A stretch of DNA of 64,000 bases from Megamerina dolium (GCA_963854835.1 OY978527.1:43908040-43972039); one strand, 5' to 3'; shown: positions 47,561 to 60,467, counted from the stretch's first letter. Made by a program: numbers and translations. Notes: a model not told the origin generated them from the sequence alone.

Positions 47561-49412
47561 GCAGCAAAAATTACCTATGTGCTGCAATAAAATTTCATGC
47601 TAGAAACTTTTCAACCGACCTGTACATTATTTACCGTCTCACATTCAACTATAGTAATTACAATACTGTATAGTACTTGAAATACACTACCTTGTCTTTC
47701 GATATATTTTTTCCTTTTCTTAATCGTTTTCAATTTCAACATAAGTGTACGTGTTTATATTGAAATATAACCGAAAAACATGAACGTACAATTATTGTGC
47801 ATAAGTATGCATGTACACATTGTAAACTTTTGGGTGGGTGTTAAAATTCTTTAAATGTTTTATACTGCTTATAAATACTTACAATTTCTTTATTTGTGTG
47901 GGAGTGGATAGTTTTAATTTATTTATTTTTTTCATGTACTATAGAAACTATACTATGCACTATATTGAAATGCCTTAAAAATTCAATGAAATTTGCCTAT
48001 ATCAAATTGATAAAAAAATAAAATAAGATAAACAAAAGGTAAACAAAATTTCTATTTTGTATTTACAACTTTTATATGCATTTACTAACTATTGTATTAA
48101 GTAAAATATATGTAATATAAAATAAAGAATAAAATAGAAATTATGCGTTTTAAATGTGATAAGAACTTCTCTTTAGTTCTAATAACACTAGTGACACGTG
48201 TACATAAAATACTACAATTCGTTGATTTAAAAAAAAATTATAATATAAACGCATGCGTATATATTACCCTACGAATGTTTCAAAAGAGAATGAAAATCAC
48301 ATAGTCCATAGGTGAACATTTTAACAACATTCGTATAAGAGCAATGGAATGGTTAAGTAAAGAGAATTATGATAGAAATTAGAAAATGTAATAAAAATCC
48401 TAATATCACATTTTATATTGCATAGAAATGCATCTGAATTAGAAGCAGCATTATGAAGTTAAGAAATGTTTTAAAGTTCAAGCGAAAATAGGGAAATTTG
48501 GATTTTTACAAATGGAAGATTTGCGTACTTTTTCGAGTATGTACCTATCATATGTAAGTATATGTCATGCAATATACATATGACTTGTACAAACACAAGT
48601 ATTGAACATTCCTTGTGCAAATGAAAATCACTTAAATTCCTTAATGTTCTGTATATTCAGTATATCGTTGAATTCTTTTGATTTAACGCAAATTTTTTTT
48701 TTTAAATACATAAAAATCTAATCTACTATTAAATGTTATATTTCATATTATCGGGAGAATGCAAAAAGTAACAAAAAAATTTTTTTTTTTATAAATATAT
48801 TAAGTAGTTAATTTGACTTCCAAAGGGTTTAATAGAATGAAACTGGAATGGAAGTGGATAATTGATGGTAGTATTTTAAAATAAAAACTATGTAAATTTT
48901 ATTTATAACTATGATTTGTGCTTGAACAAATATAAAGTGTTGTAATCGTACGTGAATTAAAATATTTTGTAAATTTTTCACAAAATAACATTTTTTTACA
49001 ATTGTAAAAATGTATTCTCTCACGTTTTATTTATTTATGTAAATATTTTTTTTTATTTTAATTGAGATATAAACCGACGAAGAAGAACAAATGAAAAACT
49101 TTATCCTTTATCCTTACAACAGCAATGCACATACATTCCATACACATTTTATTACTAGTAGCAGTAGTCAGACATATTTACCAGCGTTTGTCCCGCATTA
49201 AATTGGTCACTAAACAGTCATTTGTGCTTTGCTCTTTGTAAATATGTATATTACGTACGTGTACATATTGCACGTTCAAATATATGTATATATTCTCATA
49301 CCTACTTAAGTATGTCGCTGAGTGATTTTATATACCTTATACTCTTGTGTAAGTCATGCATGTCATGAACGTGTTGAGATGAAAGTCAAAAAGTTAGTAG
49401 CCACAATGTACA
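47561..49412. other. Intergenic, no gene recognised
   Basis: Very AT-rich with long A and T runs. No supported feature. Confidence 0.65.
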
Positions 49413-49414
49413 TA

Positions 49415-50727
49415 CGAGGTTCGATCCCAGAACTACCCGACCTAAGAAAGAAAACACAACAAATTTGGGAAAAAATTTTCTTTATTCCTGAGCATAACCT
49501 CCTTTTAGCTCTATACAAATTTTGTCTAGCGATATTCTATAGCTTTGATATCCTGTTTATAGTTTGAACTATCTAGCTCATTAAAATATCCAACGACCGC
49601 AGACTCCACCTTTTCATTGTTTGCAAATCTTCTACCACCAAACCATTTTTTCAAATTTGGAAATAGAAAGTAATCTGAGGAGCTAAATCTGATGAATAAG
49701 GTACGTGCTGAAGCAATACGAGCTTTAACTCATTGATTTTGGCCATCGCAATAGCGGATGTGTGAACTGGTGCATTGTCTTGATGAAACAACACTTTCTT
49801 TTTCGCCAAATGTGGACTTTTTTCTTTACTTTCATCACTTAAACGCTGCAACAAATTAGCATAATACTCACTGTTGATTGTTTTGCCTTTTTGAAGATAA
49901 TCAATAATAATTATTCCACGTGGATCCCAAAAAACAGACGCCATAACCTTGCCTGCAGATGGAACTGTCTTCGGCTTCTTTGGACACGATTCTCCCCTTT
50001 CAGTTCACTGTTTTGACTGCTTCTTTGTCTCAGGTGTGAAGTGATGGACCCATGTCTCATCCGTGGTTACGATTCGATGTAAAATCTCGGCTTTATTACT
50101 TTATTACTGTGAAACATCGCCAAACACTCTATAGAAACATCTTCACGACGTTGTTTTTGTTCTATAGTCAGCAAACGCGTCACCCATCTTGCACATAGCT
50201 TTTTCATCTTCAAAGTTTCGGTCAATATACGATGTATAGTACTTTTTGAAATGCCTGTAATTTCACCTAGCTCACGCATCTTCAGCCGGCGATCATCCAA
50301 TACCATTTTGTGGATTTTCCTAACCGTTTCTGGCGTGGCCACCTCAATTGGTTGACCATGACGGTGTTCGTCGTGGCAGCTCGTACAACCTCGTTTAAAC
50401 TCTGCCATCCAATATTTTATGGTCTAAAACGAAGGAGCAGACTCCCCCAGAGTAGAATCTAGTTCGGCTTTAATATTCGTTGGATTGAGACCTTTCAAAT
50501 GAAAGTATTGAATTACATAACGGTGACCAATTTTTTCCATGTTTACAAATTCACTGAAATCGTTAACTTTCGATGGCTCCAAAAAAAAAACATACTAAAC
50601 AACGTGGTGCCTCGAAACTTAAAACATATGTTTTATAAGGTTGCCACTTTTCATCAAAGTATTTTTTTTTTTTCAAACTACAGCCGCCAACTATCTGTCA
50701 GGTCGGGTAGTTCTGGGACCACCCCCG
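49415..50727 (-). mobile_element. Full-length but inactive mariner, 1313 bp
   Basis: The ends are CGAGGTTCGATCCCAGAACT (left) and the inverse CGGGGGTGGTCCCAGAACTA (right). They are imperfect inverted repeats of about 30 bp, with TA outside each (49413-49414, 50728-50729). The length is normal for mariner. Minus-strand transposase pieces: start MEKIGHRYVIQYFHLKG near 50540; HTH part 50067-50408 (MRELGEITGISKSTIHRILT); WVHHFTPE near 50045; core 49651-49944 (MASVFWDPRGIIII; VLFHQDNAPVHTS). A one-base loss before the third catalytic Asp turns SSDLAPCD into SSDLAPQI and shifts frame. A second break lies between the HTH part and the core. The deleted relic at 22639 belongs to the same family. Confidence 0.88.
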
Positions 50728-50729
50728 TA

Positions 50730-52619
50730 TTGTAGTGCAATGCATTAGGTAAACGTTTTGCGACAAACATTTTCCCTTACACATTGCAGATATGAATTGA
50801 TACATAATCATTGAGTTGATAAATTATATCATATATTTTAAACAATTTAATTGTTTTTAATTGAAATACAAGTGCATTGTAAAATGCGGCTGCAGCAAAA
50901 TTTGGCATTTCAGAAAGTCGATTACAAAATTAGCTCAAATGTCTTAGAATGTAATTTAAAGAGATTTATTTAGTGAAACATTTTAATGATAAATAGTGCC
51001 ATTATTAAAAAATGTGGATTTAATTAAATTTATTTGTTCTGACGAAAAATGTACATTCATATGTTTGTATGCATGCATGCATGCTGCAATAAAAAAATGC
51101 TAAATACATGGACATTGTACGAAATTAATCGAAACTCTCATTTTCTTTTTATCCTACTTTATACATAGATATGCGAATATTTGTACGAGTAAAAAAAAAA
51201 AAACATGTACATTTAATTTCTTGTGCTTGTAAACACCTCAGGTATAAATACATACACATAAGTATTCGTATGCAGCAAGCTAACAAAGAGAAAGTAAAAT
51301 AGTAGTAACAAAAGGATAAAAAAAGAATAATTAGAATTTATTTGTTTTCGACTCTTTTGGCTGTATTCCATATTGCTATAGAATTAAATTTACACTATGT
51401 GTGCGTACTACATATATCTGAAAAGGGGAGTATCGGCTAGGTTGCGACGTGTTGGAGCCCTACAGAATGCTCTATAGGGGAACAAGTTGTCACAGAGCAA
51501 GGCATGTCCCTTTACTAAGGAAAGCACTTCAAATTCTGTTGAAATTTTCGAAGAAATATCGATAATTTTTTTTATTGAAATTTGATCGGAAATATGACAG
51601 TGGACCAACTCAAGCACCATCCTAACTCATCCGACAACCACCTATACTCCGCTTTTACTATGTAATACTACAGTGTAGAGACTATATAAGCCCTATTCGT
51701 CTTGCACTTCTTATTTTGCGAATATTTTTTTGGATGTGCATTTTCTGTTAAATGCTTCTTCTAACAACATGCAACACAGCAGGGTATTCTATGTATCGTA
51801 TACATACGTATTGTATTGTTTTTTCTTTATTGAATTGGTACCATTGGTGTTTGGCGTTACACTTAATTTTAAAGCTTGTTGAAAGTCAAAGTGGCCAAGG
51901 TGGACAATTTAGTAAATATGAGGTCAAATAGTTGGTTGTCATTGAACGCTTTAACTGCATTGTATATATTTACTTGTATATGTATGTTTGTATGTATGTA
52001 TGTATACGAACAATGTGTAAATAAGTTTTAGTATTTCAAATGGGGAAATTCAATTTGATTGCTTTTAGGTTATATGTATTATAAAATTTATAGTGTGGTC
52101 CAATTTCGATTTCTGTTCCTTTTGCCGCAAGGTGAAAGTATGTAATTATATGTGATACAGGGTAAGAATTGAATAAATATTCTATATTAAGAGATAAAAA
52201 TGTACATTAATTCTATGATGTCAAGTCAATAACATTCTATAGAATAAATACAATCTAATAGAGTCAGATATTATGTAGTTGATAAAGCATATTTTTCATT
52301 GTTGTATCAAGGATTTGAATTCGCATACGCTCTTGCTAATAATTCACATAATTTTTAATTAATAACTGATGAGAATTTTTATTTTTTTATAGATATATTG
52401 AACTTTATTTTTTATAAATAATTTAATTATATTTTTCTGTGATTATGTATTTCTGATTTAATTCAAGCATGTTCGATAACTGTGTCAATAAATAAAATTC
52501 AACAATTGTACTGCACTATTTATAAGGCAACACTTGAAATTTATCTAGTAAATACATTGCTATGCTAGAATACATTTATTCTAGCAATGCTGGTAGAAAT
52601 TTGGTTTATTGTAAATTAG
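50730..52619. other. Intergenic, no gene recognised
   Basis: AT-rich with short GTAT/GCAT repeats near 51067-51082 and 51984-52005. The minus frame at 51408-51620 has no recognisable motif. Confidence 0.6.
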
Positions 52620-52621
52620 TA

Positions 52622-53857
52622 CAGGGTCAGGCGATTGAAGTGTTACCTATTCAAGCGACCATATCTTCTTTGTGTGAAATTATTTTTTATTGATTCAAAT
52701 TACAAAAATTGTGCAAATAATCAAAATTTCAAAATCCATTCACTCTAGCTCGATGTGGCCACCTTTTGCCTTGACTATGACCTTCAAACGGTGAAAAAAT
52801 GAGTTGCATGCTTCACGAATGTGATCTTCCGGTATTTTGACCCATTCACGAACAATGGCTTCTTCAGCGCATCCATACTGGCATATTTTTCAGTCCTCAC
52901 CTTGTTCTCCAAAATGGCCTAGATGGAATAGCCCATCGGTTTTGGTTATGGCGAATTCGAAAGCCATTCTTGTTTGAAGCGAGCTTTATGAGACCGTGTC
53001 GATTCTTATTGGAACGACATGGTCTACGACCGAAATGTTTGAGTGCCCACAACTCTAAAGAAACTTCCAAAACATTTTTCTGATAGTAACGATGAAAACA
53101 ATTTGAGAGCGTCCATCTGCGGTCGCAGCTACCCATGCCATTACTTGAGGTGGAAAATTACTTCAGGTGCTATTCTAAGTCTCAAATTATCTGAAGTGCG
53201 TTCAGTTAAGTAAACACGATCATTTTGAGAGTTTATAAACTGCTCAATAGGGAAATATTTCCCATCAGAGGACAGAATATTTTGAAATTCGTCACGTTCG
53301 TGCAAGCGTAACAACTACTTTGCTCTTTCGAGTCGAACTTTTGTTGATTTGGTGTAAGATTTTGTGCTTTTTGGAACTTTTAAGGCTTACCTTGAGCTCA
53401 TTTTTGGATATGCGTCGGATGCTTCACTGGGATATTTTTCGTTCTTTGGCCATTTGATTACCTTCACGACGTGGATTTGGTTCAAGTCGAGCCTCACTTT
53501 CCGAACCATTTCAGGTGATGTTATTTTTTTTTTTCGTCCACCACCATACCGCTTGGCAACGCTGCCTGTATCATTTTAACGATTTATGGTACGATACACA
53601 AACATTTTATTCACTTTCAGGTGTTTGAGCTCACGAACAATGGCTGGTTGTGATTTTTCAGCCAAATATAACACAATCACTGTATTACATTTGAATTTCA
53701 TTTCGAATAACTTTTGTTCTATAAAACTTAGACGCAAATGTTTGTGGTAGTTTGTAAACAATATAAATAGCTGTTATTAGTATTTCACGTAGTTGGCAAT
53801 ATCGGTTTGACAGATATACCTGTGTATAGTTGGTAACACTTCAATTGCCTAACCATG
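52622..53857 (-). mobile_element. Tc1/mariner-superfamily element, decayed, 1236 bp
   Basis: Ends: CAGGGTCAGGCGATTGAAGT on the left and, inverted, CATGGTTAGGCAATTGAAGT on the right. 23 of 26 bases match, and TA flanks each (52620-52621, 53858-53859). On the minus strand the transposase begins near 53735 with RLSFIEQKLFEMKFK...SQPAIVRELKHLKVNKMFVYRTINR (HTH). It continues through broken frames to HKARFKQEWLSNS, AILENKVRTEKYASMDALKK and a degraded C-terminus near 52760. The second catalytic region reads STRSHKAR in place of a QDxAPxHKA motif. Several frameshifts: inactive. Confidence 0.82.
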
Positions 53858-53859
53858 TA

Positions 53860-55719
53860 TATTCAATATAAAATTGAAATTGAAAGGTTTAATTCCATTA
53901 AAAATTCTCTAATTTCTGGTATTCATAAATTGTAGAAATTTAATAAAAAATATTAAATAATTTAATTCCATTTAAGATTTTACCCCATTTAAATATGAAA
54001 TTACAATTACACATAGGACTTTAGTAAGTTTTTTTTCACAATTTGTATTAAATAACAAATTAATTAACCGCAAATGGTTTGTGGAATTCGCAGTGGGACC
54101 TAAATACGATGAATTGAAATAATATATACATAATGCGTACTCTAATCGCATATGTATTGTATAGCTACTATATATTGTAGTAAATAAATAGAAATAATCA
54201 AAATGATTTATTATGGGCTGATTTGATTAAAATTGCAATATAATTGAATGGTTAGCCACTATTTAGTTGCATATTAAAAGTAACTAAAAATTAAAATAAA
54301 CCAAATCAGCTTACGAGTAAATCAATATTTAATTGAACATTTTGTGTCTAAAAGCAACCAATTGATTTATATAGATTTATAAAAATTTGTATGTACAAGT
54401 AATTGCCTTTAGATTCGATATTATATTTCGATTTAAAATTTATTGAAATGAAATAAATGTTACAATTAAAAATTATGAGTTTTTTTTGGATTTACATAAG
54501 AATCGTGGATGAGATATCACCATAATAATTATGTGTAATATAAATATATTTTATGTACTAATCGCCACATTGTCCAAATAGCATTCACTGCTTAGTTTCT
54601 GTTTTTTAAAAATGAATATTAAAAATTATTGCTTCCATTTCACAACGAACAAGCAAATTTTCATAAATGTGTGTTCACACAGCAGTTTGGGTTATTTGAT
54701 TTATTTATTTCTCAAAATTAACCTATACAAAACAATTATTTAGCTTAACATTATAAATAATTATTTCTGTTGATTATTTCTATCAGCAATCATATTTTTT
54801 AAATTATATTTTTGTTATATTACTGCTGTTTGAATAATCGCTTTATATTGTTTCATGCGATGTTGAATTTCATGCATGTGTTCTATTGTTCAGTGTAATT
54901 TAATATTGTTTTGTTTTGTAAAAGTACATAAATTGTGTATATAAATTGTCTCTGTTCTTCTGATATGGACATGTCATTCTTTTTTCGTCTAATTCTCTGA
55001 TTCTTTCAAATGAAATGAGCATATTTTGGTCAATATTCTTCTTAGACATAACATATTGTGGGGGAGCCCTAACAAAAGTACGCACGTGATTGTGTGACAA
55101 TGTTGAGATGAAATGTCGTACACATTTGCATTCACATTTACATTTACATTCATCTTCGGGTTTTCAACCATACTATGGAAATGTGACAATATTTAACAGA
55201 AAGTTGTATTGGAAGCTATACAAATACTGTTGATCATCTCCATAATCATCATCATCATCATCATCAGCATTATCATTAGCATCAAGCTGCGAATGTACAT
55301 TTCTAATTCAATTATTATTCAAATCATAAAATTCCATTTTCCACTCATATGAATCACAACCTCCTCAAGCAACACCCATAATGTCGGTTTTTGTGTGGTA
55401 GCAAATTGTATAAATTAAAAATGATAAACGAAAGAAGAAGGAGAACAAATGAAATATGATAAATTCATTTTTGACAGATAAGTTTCTTAGCTTGACTACA
55501 GAAAGAAGTAAGGTATGGTATATATGTAAAGTTTTATAAGTGATTCTCGAGCTCGGGTATGTAAAGCAGTAGTTTTATACATAAGGCATAAGGATATGAG
55601 TAAAAGGCACAGTTTCGAGGTAGAAGCTGGAAATAGAATGGAAGGAAAATCTACAAATGTTCCTATAGTTTTCCGATAGTCGTCGCTAGATGATAAAATA
55701 TATTGGGGGATCATATTAA
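53860..55719. other. Intergenic, no gene recognised
   Basis: AT-rich; an ATC microsatellite at about 55243-55266. The minus frames at 54900-55189 contain simple-sequence repeats (NVNVNVNANV) and are not accepted. Confidence 0.6.
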
Positions 55720-55962
55720 GGGGACGAGACCGCACAACATGTGATGGGAATTTGTTCCGCCGTGATGCACAAGAGAAGGAAACACCTGAGAGATTTCATC
55801 ATACCCGAGGACGAACTTAGACTCTGTGAAGTAGGACCAATAATACAATTCATCGATGAAATTGGGCTAAGAGACAAACTCTAAGTCCACGAAGGGGGCA
55901 AAATAGATCTTATAGGTCGCAGTGCAACATCCTCCAACGATAATAATAATAAATACCCCCTA
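55720..55962 (+). mobile_element. LINE 3' terminus with A/T-rich tail
   Basis: KRRKHLRDFIIPEDELRLCE and VGPIIQFIDEIGLRDKL form the last residues of an I/R1-like LINE ORF2 (near 55770-55880). The 3' UTR motif AAATAGATCT...GGTCGCAGTGC follows at 55899-55925, then a TAA-type repeat tail (AATAATAATAAATA, about 55940-55955). Strongly 5'-truncated. Confidence 0.72.
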
Positions 55963-56699
55963 TCTTCATCCTTCATACTTTAAGAGGAGTTACGCAGAAA
56001 ATTGGTGTGTTTATTATATAAAGTTTGATTCGTTTACTCCCAAAAGTCGTCCCTAGAGAGGTAATATGCACGATTGGCTCCCGTACATTTTCCTATCTTA
56101 TACCTATCCTATTTCTCCAATAGTTGCGAGTCCTTCCATTCAGAATTTGTGTTTGAGTTAAATGAGCTCCCCAAACTTCCAAAGCATCCATAGGTATATC
56201 CGAACTGAATTAAATTCCAAAATTTGTTTTCTTCTGAACAAAATTATCCCTATGTTTAACCATTAGTGAAGCTGCAATGTAAAATTATCGAGAAATTACC
56301 TAAAAATCGACAAATGTCGCCTCAAATGTGCAGAAATTTCACTTAAGATAATTAAATGTAACACCGATCAATATTAGTTTTAGCTTTCAAATAGTTTTTC
56401 TACAAATTTTTACCCGGAATCTTGGCCCTCTAAAAGATTATAGAAAAATCCTCAGAAAATCTACAAAAATCACCTAGGTCTTTAAGAAACGCCGCTGAAG
56501 AAATGTGGCATATTTAAATTATCCTCCTATATATATCCATTATATTCAAAAATATGAATCAAAATAATATTTTTTTCATGCGGTGGATATTTATAGCAAT
56601 CGACGCTAATGACCTGAATCAGAAGTCCTAAATATTGATACACAATTAAACGCATTAATTACGAATGTAATATTGGGCGCATTCATTTTATCTTGACTG
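55963..56699. other. Intergenic, no gene recognised
   Basis: AT-rich; no supported feature. Confidence 0.6.
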
Positions 56700-57540
56700 C
56701 GATTTGACAGTTGACATTTATGATACATTGCCACATAAAAAGTTTTTGGCATGAATTGTTTACAATCATGGAATGGGGCGACATCGAAATTCGTATTGTT
56801 GTAGTTGGCCTACTAAAATGTAACATGGGAAAACGGCGATATCTTTCGGACGTTGCGACCGCTTGGAATAACTCACAATTTTGCGTATCGTACTGTGAAG
56901 TTATTTGAGGATACTGATGAAATAAGAGACCGTCAAAGATCTAGCCGTACGCGCATTGTGAGAACTTCGAAAGCGATCAAAGCCGTGAAGAAACGAATCG
57001 AGCGAAAACCACTGCGAAAATAGAAAATCTTGTCGCGGGAAATGCAAATTTCGTAAAAATCCATGTCCATGAAGATTTGGGACTAAGCGCGTACGAGCGA
57101 TACACTGGACACTTGCACACGGCCGCATTGGAGGGAAAACGCAAGCGAAAATGAAAGCGTTACGCAGCTGGTACGCTCACAGACAAATTCTGTTTACAGA
57201 CATAGAAGATAAATAGAACGATCGTGTGTATGCCCGGTCATCCAGAGAAGCATCCCAATTCATTTCGAGGATCCAAAGAGCCCTCTTCTCCAGCTCAAAA
57301 GGAAAAAATGACTCCACTGTAGCTAAAAAACAACATTCCGGACTTCATATCAACGGATGATTACAAGTTGTGGTCCATATTAGAGGGAATGTCTTGCTCT
57401 ACTCGACACCCAAATATTGATTCGTTGAAGCGAGCCCTTGTCCGTGAACTTCATGCAGATCGTCTCAAGTCGAGCTGGAAGCAAAATGAAGTCATTTCAA
57501 ATAAGTTGTTCTAAGATTTGTAGCCATTGAATAATAACCC
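56700..57540 (+). mobile_element. IS630/Tc1-mariner-superfamily relic, internally deleted
   Basis: Successive plus-strand pieces in different frames follow transposase order. HTH remains (LRILMK-ETVKD) come first. Next is VRTSKAIKAVKKRIERKPLR near 56955-57015, then AYERYTGHLHTAALEGKRKR near 57090-57150. NNIPDFISTDDYKLWSILEG near 57330-57390 is the third catalytic region, shortened so that the segment between NNIPDFIST and DYKLW is missing. Last is HPNIDSLKRALVRELHADRL. The central core with the first two catalytic residues is largely gone. Terminal repeats were not found. Confidence 0.72.
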
Positions 57541-58002
57541 AATAAAAAGAAAAAAAAAAAAAGTTTTGAAAAATATTAGTTCGTTTTCATTTGGCGTCGA
57601 TTTTTCTGTGTACCAATATTTATGACTTGACTAGGTAGCTTTTCTTTCTTGCATCAGCCTAACACGTTGTATAGTAATCCATTCAGTTCAAGCCATTTTT
57701 GGTAGCATTGTTGATCTACGTAGATTCTTCTAGAAAACCTATCAACACTATAAAAATTAACCACTTAAATATGTAGAACTTAATATATCAATAAAACAAA
57801 TAAAATCAATCAATTAAAATTTAAAGGTTTTGTAATTGAATTATGTTATTCAATTCAATATTATTGATAGAAATTTGATAAGTGGGATACACTTTAAATA
57901 ATTGTTTTATATATTCACTTATTGCTACATATATTTGCAATAAACTGCATTCAGTTACAGAAAGGCTTTCCATCTAAGAGGACGTTTACTATTTAATATA
58001 AA
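57541..58002. other. 5' flank of first receptor gene
   Basis: AT-rich; no TATA box or initiator that I would defend. It would hold the promoter and 5' UTR of the gene at 58003. Confidence 0.4.
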
Positions 58003-58340
58003 ATGTTGCATATGTTTTGTGTTTTCATAATTTTTCTATCTGTGCTAAAGTCTGGCCAAACTGAATTGCAAATTGATGAAGCAAACACTAATCATATTGA
58101 ACTTGCGGAGGCAGCTCTATATGTGACCAGACGATATATACGGACAAAGACTAATACACTGGTAATAATGGAAAAGTGTAAATATTGTCTGCAATATCAT
58201 CAGAATTTTCAAGGGCGTTTACTAGAACATTTTCTTAAGAATTTCGATGAAATGATGGCTATACGTCTGCTATTGGGTCAATCAAATGAACGTCCATGGA
58301 ATTATAATTTATTTATTGTGGATACATTATGGGCATTTGA
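58003..58340 (+). CDS. Receptor gene 1, exon 1
   Basis: Signal peptide and N-terminus to TLWAF-GA. The donor GTGAATAG follows. The 62-bp intron ends TTATTTTGCAG at 58402, and the split codon (GA|A, Glu) matches that of gene 2. Confidence 0.85.
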
Positions 58341-58402
58341 GTGAATAGCTATGTGAGTGATGCTAAAAGCCACAATTCTAATTGAGATTTCTTATTTTGC
58401 AG

Positions 58403-58949
58403 AGAATTGCGCCTTCGATTTCCCCGTAATTTTCACGATCGTCAATTTTATTTCTTCATCATACTCACACTGTCCCTCTATACGGATGATGAGTTCTTGC
58501 GCAACTACACAATGTTGGATATTTTTAACAATTGCATGCGTTTTAATGTTCATAATGTGGTGATTTTATATCAAAATCCAAATGGAACTTTGAATCTTTT
58601 CACGTATCATTAATTCGATGATTCGCATTGTAATAAAATAGAACAAGTGGATGTGATTAATCGTTTTGTAAATGGGAAATTGCAACATGATTATCTCTTC
58701 CCGCAGAGATTGTTGAACTTTCACAATTGTACGATACGCATAAGTGCGAGAATATTGGAGCCATTATTAACTTTCGACGGAGACGTGAACGATATCAATC
58801 ACATAAATGATTCATCACGCTTGTCTGGTTTAGAGGGACAATTACTGAAAATATTAGCAAATGCTTTGAATTTTCATATTGAATTACATTTTCCAAAGGA
58901 CCGACCACACATTGATTTGACTAATAACTCCACAGGTGTTTTTGGCGAG
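58403..58949 (+). CDS. Receptor gene 1, exon 2 (contains TAA)
   Basis: Starts ELRLRFPRNFHDRQFYF and ends STGVFGE at the donor GTATATAT. The in-frame TAA lies at 58611-58613. The 247-bp intron that follows ends ATTTCATGCAG. Confidence 0.82.
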
Positions 58950-59196
58950 GTATATATACTTATCTGTTCATTGCATGAATAATTTCAAACCGCTGGACGA
59001 GAGGTGTTTTCATATTTTTTTATGCCACATGATAATGAACTGAAACACAGCTATAGTTCGCTAAACATTATGCTCGCGTTATAGCTTACAGGCTAAAGGA
59101 AATAGTTTCCGCCAGTCGTTTGGAGTCATTCATTTTCTGTAAATAATAATATGCATGTCGAATTATATATGAACCACCATTACATATTTCATGCAG

Positions 59197-60195
59197 CTAC
59201 AAAATGCTACCGCTGATATTGCCATCGGAGGCCTTAGCGGAGTTCATCGAAGAAGCTACATATTCAGTGCTTCGGTTCAGTATTACCAGACGCCTTACGT
59301 TTTTGTTGTGCCTGCCGGCTTGACATTTGAACCTTGGAAACAATTAGCGAATCCTTTCAGTGCATTATTATCGTTCGTTATTATACTCACCATACTGTTT
59401 GCCATATGCTTCATTCAGTTGATTAGCGCCTACAGCAACACGACTGTGAGCGCCTTTATATTTGGTTCGAATATTCAACGACCTACGTCGAATCTAATTA
59501 GAGTTCTCCTGGGAATACCGCTACAGATTTTGCCTCGCCGTAATTTTGCTCGTTTCCTTCTTATGATTTGGTTGCTGACAACGCTGATATTTCGTAGTGC
59601 ATATCAGGGAAAAATGTTCGATTCGCTACGTATCTCCAGACGTATTCCAATACCACGTACCATATCAGAATTGATTGAAAGAAATTATATTTTGATGGCG
59701 AGACACTATCAACATTTTTATCCAAACAACTTAACAATTGTATATCCGGAAAAGACAGTGACAATAAGAGAATTTCTACAACGTAGGGGAAAGTATACAG
59801 TTATTTTTTTATTGGACGGATTAACATATTTTAGCAGAATGGGCTTGAATGCAAGCAATTATTCGTATGTGAAAGAACCCGTGTTTCTTTTTCAGCTTGC
59901 TATGTTCTTTAAAAAGAATTCTCGTTTAAAACCAGCCATCGATCATAAACTAAAACAGCTTATTTCGGGAGGCATCGCATCAAAAATTGCTAGTTATTAT
60001 GTAGGACATAAATTTGCTGCAACTCCTTTGCAGGAGAAGACATCAGCAATAAGTAACAAATCTTTAAAGGGATTATATGTGATATATGGAATGTTAATTT
60101 TTGTGGCCCTAATGGCATTTTGTTTAGAAATTATCTCGCTAAAATCAGTTAAAATTAAAAGGTTTTTGGATTACATCCACAAAGTTACTTATTAG
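59197..60195 (+). CDS. Receptor gene 1, exon 3
   Basis: 333 codons plus stop, starting LQNATADIAIGG: rest of S1, all three membrane segments and S2. Fully open. Confidence 0.88.
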   Translation, partial: LQNATADIAIGGLSGVHRRSYIFSASVQYYQTPYVFVVPAGLTFEPWKQLANPFSALLSFVIILTILFAICFIQLISAYSNTTVSAFIFGSNIQRPTSNLIRVLLGIPLQILPRRNFARFLLMIWLLTTLIFRSAYQGKMFDSLRISRRIPIPRTISELIERNYILMARHYQHFYPNNLTIVYPEKTVTIREFLQRRGKYTVIFLLDGLTYFSRMGLNASNYSYVKEPVFLFQLAMFFKKNSRLKPAIDHKLKQLISGGIASKIASYYVGHKFAATPLQEKTSAISNKSLKGLYVIYGMLIFVALMAFCLEIISLKSVKIKRFLDYIHKVTY

Positions 60196-60467
60196 AGATT
60201 TGCCGTATGGATGCTTTTAACCAAGCATTTTCAAAAATAAAAATTTTAATAAACTGCTTTAATTTTCACCAAGAACGCATATGTATTTCTAATTTTATTT
60301 CGATTTTCGTATATGTGATAATGAGCCAAAGAAAAAACAGTTCACGAAAGGTAAGTGTTTTGTTAAATGACATTATTATCCCTCAGTCAACCTAGGTCCA
60401 ATTTTTAAAAATGTGTACCCTCAATCAACCTCTCAATTGCTTATCTAAATTAAGCAATCTATTGATG
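60196..60467. other. 3' flank of receptor gene 1
   Basis: AATAAAAATTTTAATAAA near 60235-60252 supplies poly(A) signals about 40-60 bases after the stop. No other feature. Confidence 0.5.

Larger units (their letters stand above)
58003..60195 (+). pseudogene. Ir7-family ionotropic receptor with one in-frame stop
   Basis: Three exons (58003-58340, 58403-58949, 59197-60195) join in frame to 628 codons, the usual size for divergent IRs. These are ligand-gated cation channels of chemosensory neurons. A signal peptide (MLHMFCVFIIFLSVLKSG) is followed by an extracellular region. The ligand-binding S1 half includes RLSGLEGQLLKILANALNFH and ADIAIGGLSG. Then come M1 (about 347-372), the pore region, M2 (about 413-428, RFLLMIWLLTTLIFRSAYQG), the S2 half (FYPNNLTIVYPEK; KPAIDHKLKQLISGGIA) and M3 (about 592-613). 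The RFLL-W-L-TLxFRxAYQG-FDxLR block and the HFYPNNLT segment fit the Drosophila Ir7 clade. Codon 183 is TAA (58611-58613) where the paralogue at 62843 has Leu; everything before and after is open. It is either a very young pseudogene, a readthrough gene or an assembly error. Confidence 0.85.
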
